In this document: positions 60,001 to 64,000 of the stretch, piece by piece
Layout: each line of letters opens with the position of its first letter
How positions within the stretch are numbered: position 1 is the stretch's first letter
Assembly: GCA_028564675.1 (NCBI GenBank)
Contig: JAOVVO010000141.1
Span: 62,001 to 126,000, forward strand
Source: Onchocerca lupi
Taxonomy: Eukaryota; Nematoda; Chromadorea; Rhabditida; Onchocercidae
Length of the DNA stretch: 64,000 nt
Direction: 5' to 3'
Notes under the pieces: generated by a model
What the model saw: the letters and a program-made list of their open reading frames with translations, nothing else
Database searches by the model: none
What the model was told of the DNA's origin: nothing
Program-made: the position numbers and the translations under genes

Positions 60001-63000
60001 AAATTTGTGCGTGGTCATAGTCCGTTACAGAACTAATTTCATTCCCAATACCAATTAAATTATTAAAAAATTCAACTCGCCTGAGCAAAAAAAATTTCAC
60101 ACTTCTTATTTGCAAATTCGTAGAACTAATTATAACGAAAAGAATCTACAGAATAATTAAATCAGTGCACAACTGAGTGATTGTTAACATTTCAATCGCT
60201 AAATGTTAACGAGCAGATGAATCGAGCAAGCGTTTGTCACTGGCATCTCAAGTTTGAAGTGCGAAATAGTCGAGGAGCGTAGTTTCGGCGGTTGGAAATT
60301 CGGCTTTTCGTGAATATTTTTCCGAGAAAGGGAATACATGAGAAGAATGAAGTAGAAAATGATAATTGTTGTCAGTGATAACATATTTTGCTCGCATTCA
60401 TTCTGTTGTCAAGGTCAGGTAGAAATCAGTGTTGAGCGAAATTCGCCATGTCTTTCAGGAGGTGATTCTTTGGTTAATCGCTCTGATTTGTTGTATAATG
60501 TAAGAAGTACAGGTGTCAGACAGAAAATAACCTTTTTGCTAATCTATAATTAGAGTAATTAATTATGTTGCTCGAATAAATCGACCAATAGCTTTGTGAA
60601 GAAAAAAAAATAGGGAATAAAATTTTTGAGGGATTGACTTTTCAAAGATAAAGCAGCAGAAAATGTAGTTTAAAAAAAATTGGTGGTTCAATAGATTTTA
60701 TAGAATTAAAGAAGGACAAGAAACGGAAGTATCAGCACTTAAATTACAATATTTAAAATTTAAATTTTAGTTCTGAAAGCAACAAATTAAAATGAAGAAA
60801 TAATATTTCATTCGATTTTTTTACAAGTTTTTGTCACTGCAGTGATATTTTGGAATCACTGAAGTAGGTTATCTAGACAGCAAATGGAAACCATCCTTTA
60901 TTATCTTCTGTATGCTCCATATTTCAATAGTCACCAAATTAGATCAAAATGAAAAAATCAACTAGTTGTTCAATCATTGACCAATTTCAACCTCATTTTC
61001 AATAGAAATTAGGAGATGGAAATTTTGAAGGACAATCAAATTTTTCATAGCATTTAAGTTTAAGAAATAACATTGCTATGATTTAAGTTTGCAATCCTTC
61101 AGGACAGTATATTATCGTACGTATAAAAATACTACACGTACAAGAAGGCATACAACAGCACAGTGCTGCGCAGGTTGGATTCAGGTATCTGGCAAAGAAG
61201 GATGTCAAAGAGGTCAGCATCCATTCTCTCTTCTGCTAACTTCATGAAAGTCATTGGTGGACAGCCTCTTTCAATGGAAATTTCTGAAAATATTTGTTTG
61301 AGCCTAAAATAGTAATGATTCGTTCAACAATCTGGATGCATGTACGAAGTGTTTGAATTTCGACAATTTCATAGAAATTAATCAACATCAGCATTAATGA
61401 AAGAGAGGAATTTTAAGTTAAGCAAGTGGACAAGTAAATGAAAGTCACACATCGAGCGATATCTTTAAAAATGCCACAAATATTGCTACCAAGTATACCG
61501 TAGCTAAAATGTCACGTCCGATTTGCAGTGCTTTAATTGGTGAAAAAATAATTATAGTGCCTTAGAATGAAGTTAATTTTGTCTTTTCTGTTCAGCAAAC
61601 TGTACACCAGAATTATGTCACAACGGCGGCACCTGTCAACCATTAGCATCGAATAAAAATGAAGAAATCTGTCGTTGCTTGCCTGGGTTTCAAGGTGCTC
61701 AATGCCAATATGGTAAGTTATGGTTCATTTGTGCATTTTAAAGATTACTGCACTTTAGTTCTGGTGATTGTCGTTTGCAAAAATAAATCTGCATTGATTT
61801 TTCATTTTAAAGTTTGCAAAATCAGGTTAAACTTGAGTTGCTGATCTAGATGTTTGATCTGATATCCAATCATTTGGATTCTGTGATACCGAGGTATCAA
61901 AAATTCTAAATTGCACTGATAATGGTAAGTTTATCGCTCAGAAGTATAATACTCAACTTCTAGTTTTTTCAATTTTTTCAGTTTATGTTTGAAATTATTA
62001 ATTAATATTAACTGATATTATTTAGACATAAACGAATGCTTAGTGGAAAATGGTGGATGCCCTCACGATTGCGTCAATACGATCGGCACATTCTACTGCC
62101 GTTGTTTTGCCGGATACCAGCTAGATAATGATCACCGGAAGTGCATTGGTATTTTCATTCATGTTTTCTGTTTTCTAAATATCAAAATGAATGTGAAGAA
62201 AGAGAATGAATGGATTAGCGAAGGATCGAATCCATCTGAATCCTCGCTGAGTGAAACAGATAAAAGATACAGATGAAATTGATTATGTCAAAACTTCACA
62301 TCCACTTCTCTTTGAGTTTCCATTACTGCATGATTCTTTCATCCAGTTTACTTCAAATATTAATCTGAAATAAACTCAATGCTTCAGATGTTGATGAATG
62401 CCAATTTGAAAACGGCGGCTGTGAATATCGATGCTTGAATACAGAAGGTGGATATCGTTGTGAATGTCCGCCAATGATGCAGCTCCATTCGAATGGTCGC
62501 AAATGCGTCCGTAAGAATATCAGTTCTTAGTAATTGACACTTGAATTTAGATGAGTAGTTTTGCTGACACATCCCGACAGTCCTCCTCGAGAGGAAACGA
62601 GAGTTCAGCGGTAGTTTGTTATCCGTTTGTAGCCGATTGAGTGCACATCTTCGCTCCCAAAGAAACCGACGAGTGAATGCAGCTTCCATTCTTCCATCAG
62701 TAACTGTACTCTGTGCAAAAATGTTTCTATTTCCAATATTCGGGAAACTCTTCAAACATTTGTTTTTCACTACCATCTGTGTTGGAACTTTCTGCTCGGG
62801 AAATTCTTTGAAAAAGTATCACAAATTTGTATAAATTAAAGACGTGAACTATGATGTGAGAGAGAGAAGGAAGGAAAAGCATGAAAGAGAGAGATTTGTC
62901 GTTATTGCGAGAAATCGTTCAAAATGACCGGTGGATGATAAATAAAGGAGTAATGGCAACAAGCAATGATTATTAATGCAAACAGCTGAAGAAGGCATTG

Positions 63001-64000
63001 AAGTAAAAGAGGGTGAGTGGAAGTGAAGGAGGTCGAGGTCGAGCGGAGTGATCTGTCTAATGTTCGTCATGATTTATCGAAATGTATAATTGGGAGCAAA
63101 AATAATCTGGCTTTTAAAAGAAGCGATGGCTGAAATCAATTTAATTCCAGTGATTGATTCGGCTTGAACGAGAATGAACTGATGATATCAGTGATTAGCA
63201 GCAGCAGTTGGACATTTTTCGGTCTCTGTACGGAGTGAGTGTGATAGGATGTGAGAATCTGATGCAAAACTATTGTTGACAACAAACGGCTTCTGCCATT
63301 TTCCACTTTCATTTCAGAGTGTCCGAAAACATACCGTCGATCATCAGCATCTACTTCATTTGCTCCACTGAATCGGCACTGATACAACCAAAATATCTTC
63401 CTTCCCCATATAATCAGAAGCTGGCTTAGACGGATTCTGTAGGAAGTGCCACACTAATGTTACATGAAACTATTGAAATTGAAAGGGTAGGAAAAGCTTT
63501 AACTACTTCAGGTCGAAATATCTGCGCAACAGACAACGGTGGTTGTGAGCACATCTGCGAAGAAAGACATGGACAATTCCATCGATGCAAATGTCGGCAA
63601 GGATTCAAACTAGCTGCTGATAAGAGGCGATGTTATCGTAAGTGATCAGCGTAAAATAAATTATGAATTTTCCGATGGAATTGAAGATAAAGTAAAGAAA
63701 CACTCATTGTCAGGATTTGATATGATAGAGCCTCTAAAAGAGATAAGAATAGTGCTTAAGGATTTCGAAAGCAAATGTATCTTCGGATAGCACGAAGTTA
63801 AAAAATAGCCATGAAATTCATCATGACTGCTTTAAGAAAAAAGTTGAAAGAAATTTCGAAAATTCCTTTAATTATTGAATTTAGTATTTCATTATTAAAT
63901 TTATGAAAATCTCTTTACAAGCAAAAAAATCTGCTGGAATCCTATTGCTCATTTAGAAAGCCATGTCAGTTAAAGATTTTCAGACGAGTTATTCCAATGT
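54088..64000 (+). CDS. MEGF6: MEGF6-like EMI and EGF-repeat secreted protein (5' part)
   Basis: Seven exons so far: 54088-54197, 59538-59675, 61103-61212, 61596-61712, 62026-62148, 62388-62510 and 63512-63637, at least 282 residues; the last donor (63638) leads beyond the window. The start encodes a signal peptide (AAVLFLFMVQG). An EMI domain follows (NVCPHEEIETVTVREPC ... TVYYRTYK ... AQCCAGWIQ). Next come one EGF (CHNGGTCQ ... CLPGFQGAQCQYD), two calcium-binding EGFs (DINECLVENGGC, DVDECQFENGGC) and a fourth (NICATDNGGCEHIC). Domain order and the join KCVRRNIC match human MEGF6 closely. The family is extracellular and poorly characterised. Intron 1 is 5.3 kb. Exon 2 has an alternative in-frame start at 59479 that would supply its own hydrophobic leader. 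Confidence 0.88.
54198..59537 (+). other. Long first intron of the MEGF6-like gene
   Basis: This is 5.3 kb of AT-rich sequence. A plus frame at 57063-57379 follows a good acceptor (CATCTTTCAG at 57053-57062), but in the phase required by exon 1 it stops after 20 codons. No nested gene is supported on the minus strand. Confidence 0.5.

Noticed and set aside
62384..62776. 130-codon minus frame
   Set aside because: Antisense to an EGF exon with correct cysteines and splice sites on the plus strand.
63318..63335. 18-nt microexon in the MEGF6-like gene
   Set aside because: Phase-compatible, but direct joining of 62510 to 63512 reproduces the human MEGF6 join KCVRR without it.

Overview
The window reads as nuclear DNA of a nematode, most likely a spirurid/filarial-type worm. 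This is inferred from AT-rich sequence with many short GT-AG introns, U-rich acceptors directly in front of start codons (expected for spliced-leader trans-splicing), and proteins of animal type. No bacterial, viral or organellar block was recognised. Gene models were built by hand from splice phase and remembered family sequences. Every listed exon chain keeps frame, but no alignment or transcript was available.

Layout: 0.8-4.6 kb (+) WDFY2, an endosomal WD40/FYVE protein. 5.7-10.0 kb (-) TOE1, a DEDD 3' exonuclease. 12.0-14.8 kb (-) a TRIC/TMEM38 cation channel. 18.1-19.6 kb (-) a stand-alone BAR-domain-like protein, sharing a 683-bp divergent promoter interval with 20.2-26.6 kb (+) TGS1, the cap trimethylguanosine synthase. 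28.2-28.6 kb (-) a doubtful two-exon orphan. 29.9-32.9 kb (-) the 26S proteasome ATPase RPT4. 35.7-39.5 kb (-) TFIIIC subunit GTF3C5, divergent from 40.2-41.8 kb (+) GNPNAT1. 43.7-48.7 kb (+) a very tight three-gene cluster: a 67-residue unknown protein, BORCS5 (sam-4-like) and WASHC3 (ddl-1-like). 49.8-50.6 kb (+) a possible small secreted orphan. 54.1 kb to the window end (+) the 5' part of a MEGF6-like EMI/EGF protein that continues outside.

Two themes recur. TOE1 and TGS1 both act in snRNA maturation and GTF3C5 in Pol III transcription. WDFY2, BORCS5 and WASHC3 all act on endosomes or lysosomes, and the last two sit in one apparent transcription unit with almost no intercistronic space.

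The most unusual points are an in-frame optional segment of TGS1 encoding a transmembrane helix, a roughly 90-residue insertion in the TGS1 catalytic domain, a GC-AG intron and a 28-nt exon in GTF3C5, the compact BORCS5/WASHC3 cluster, two alternative signal-peptide starts for the MEGF6-like gene, and a perfect 19-bp palindrome beside a BAR-gene exon.
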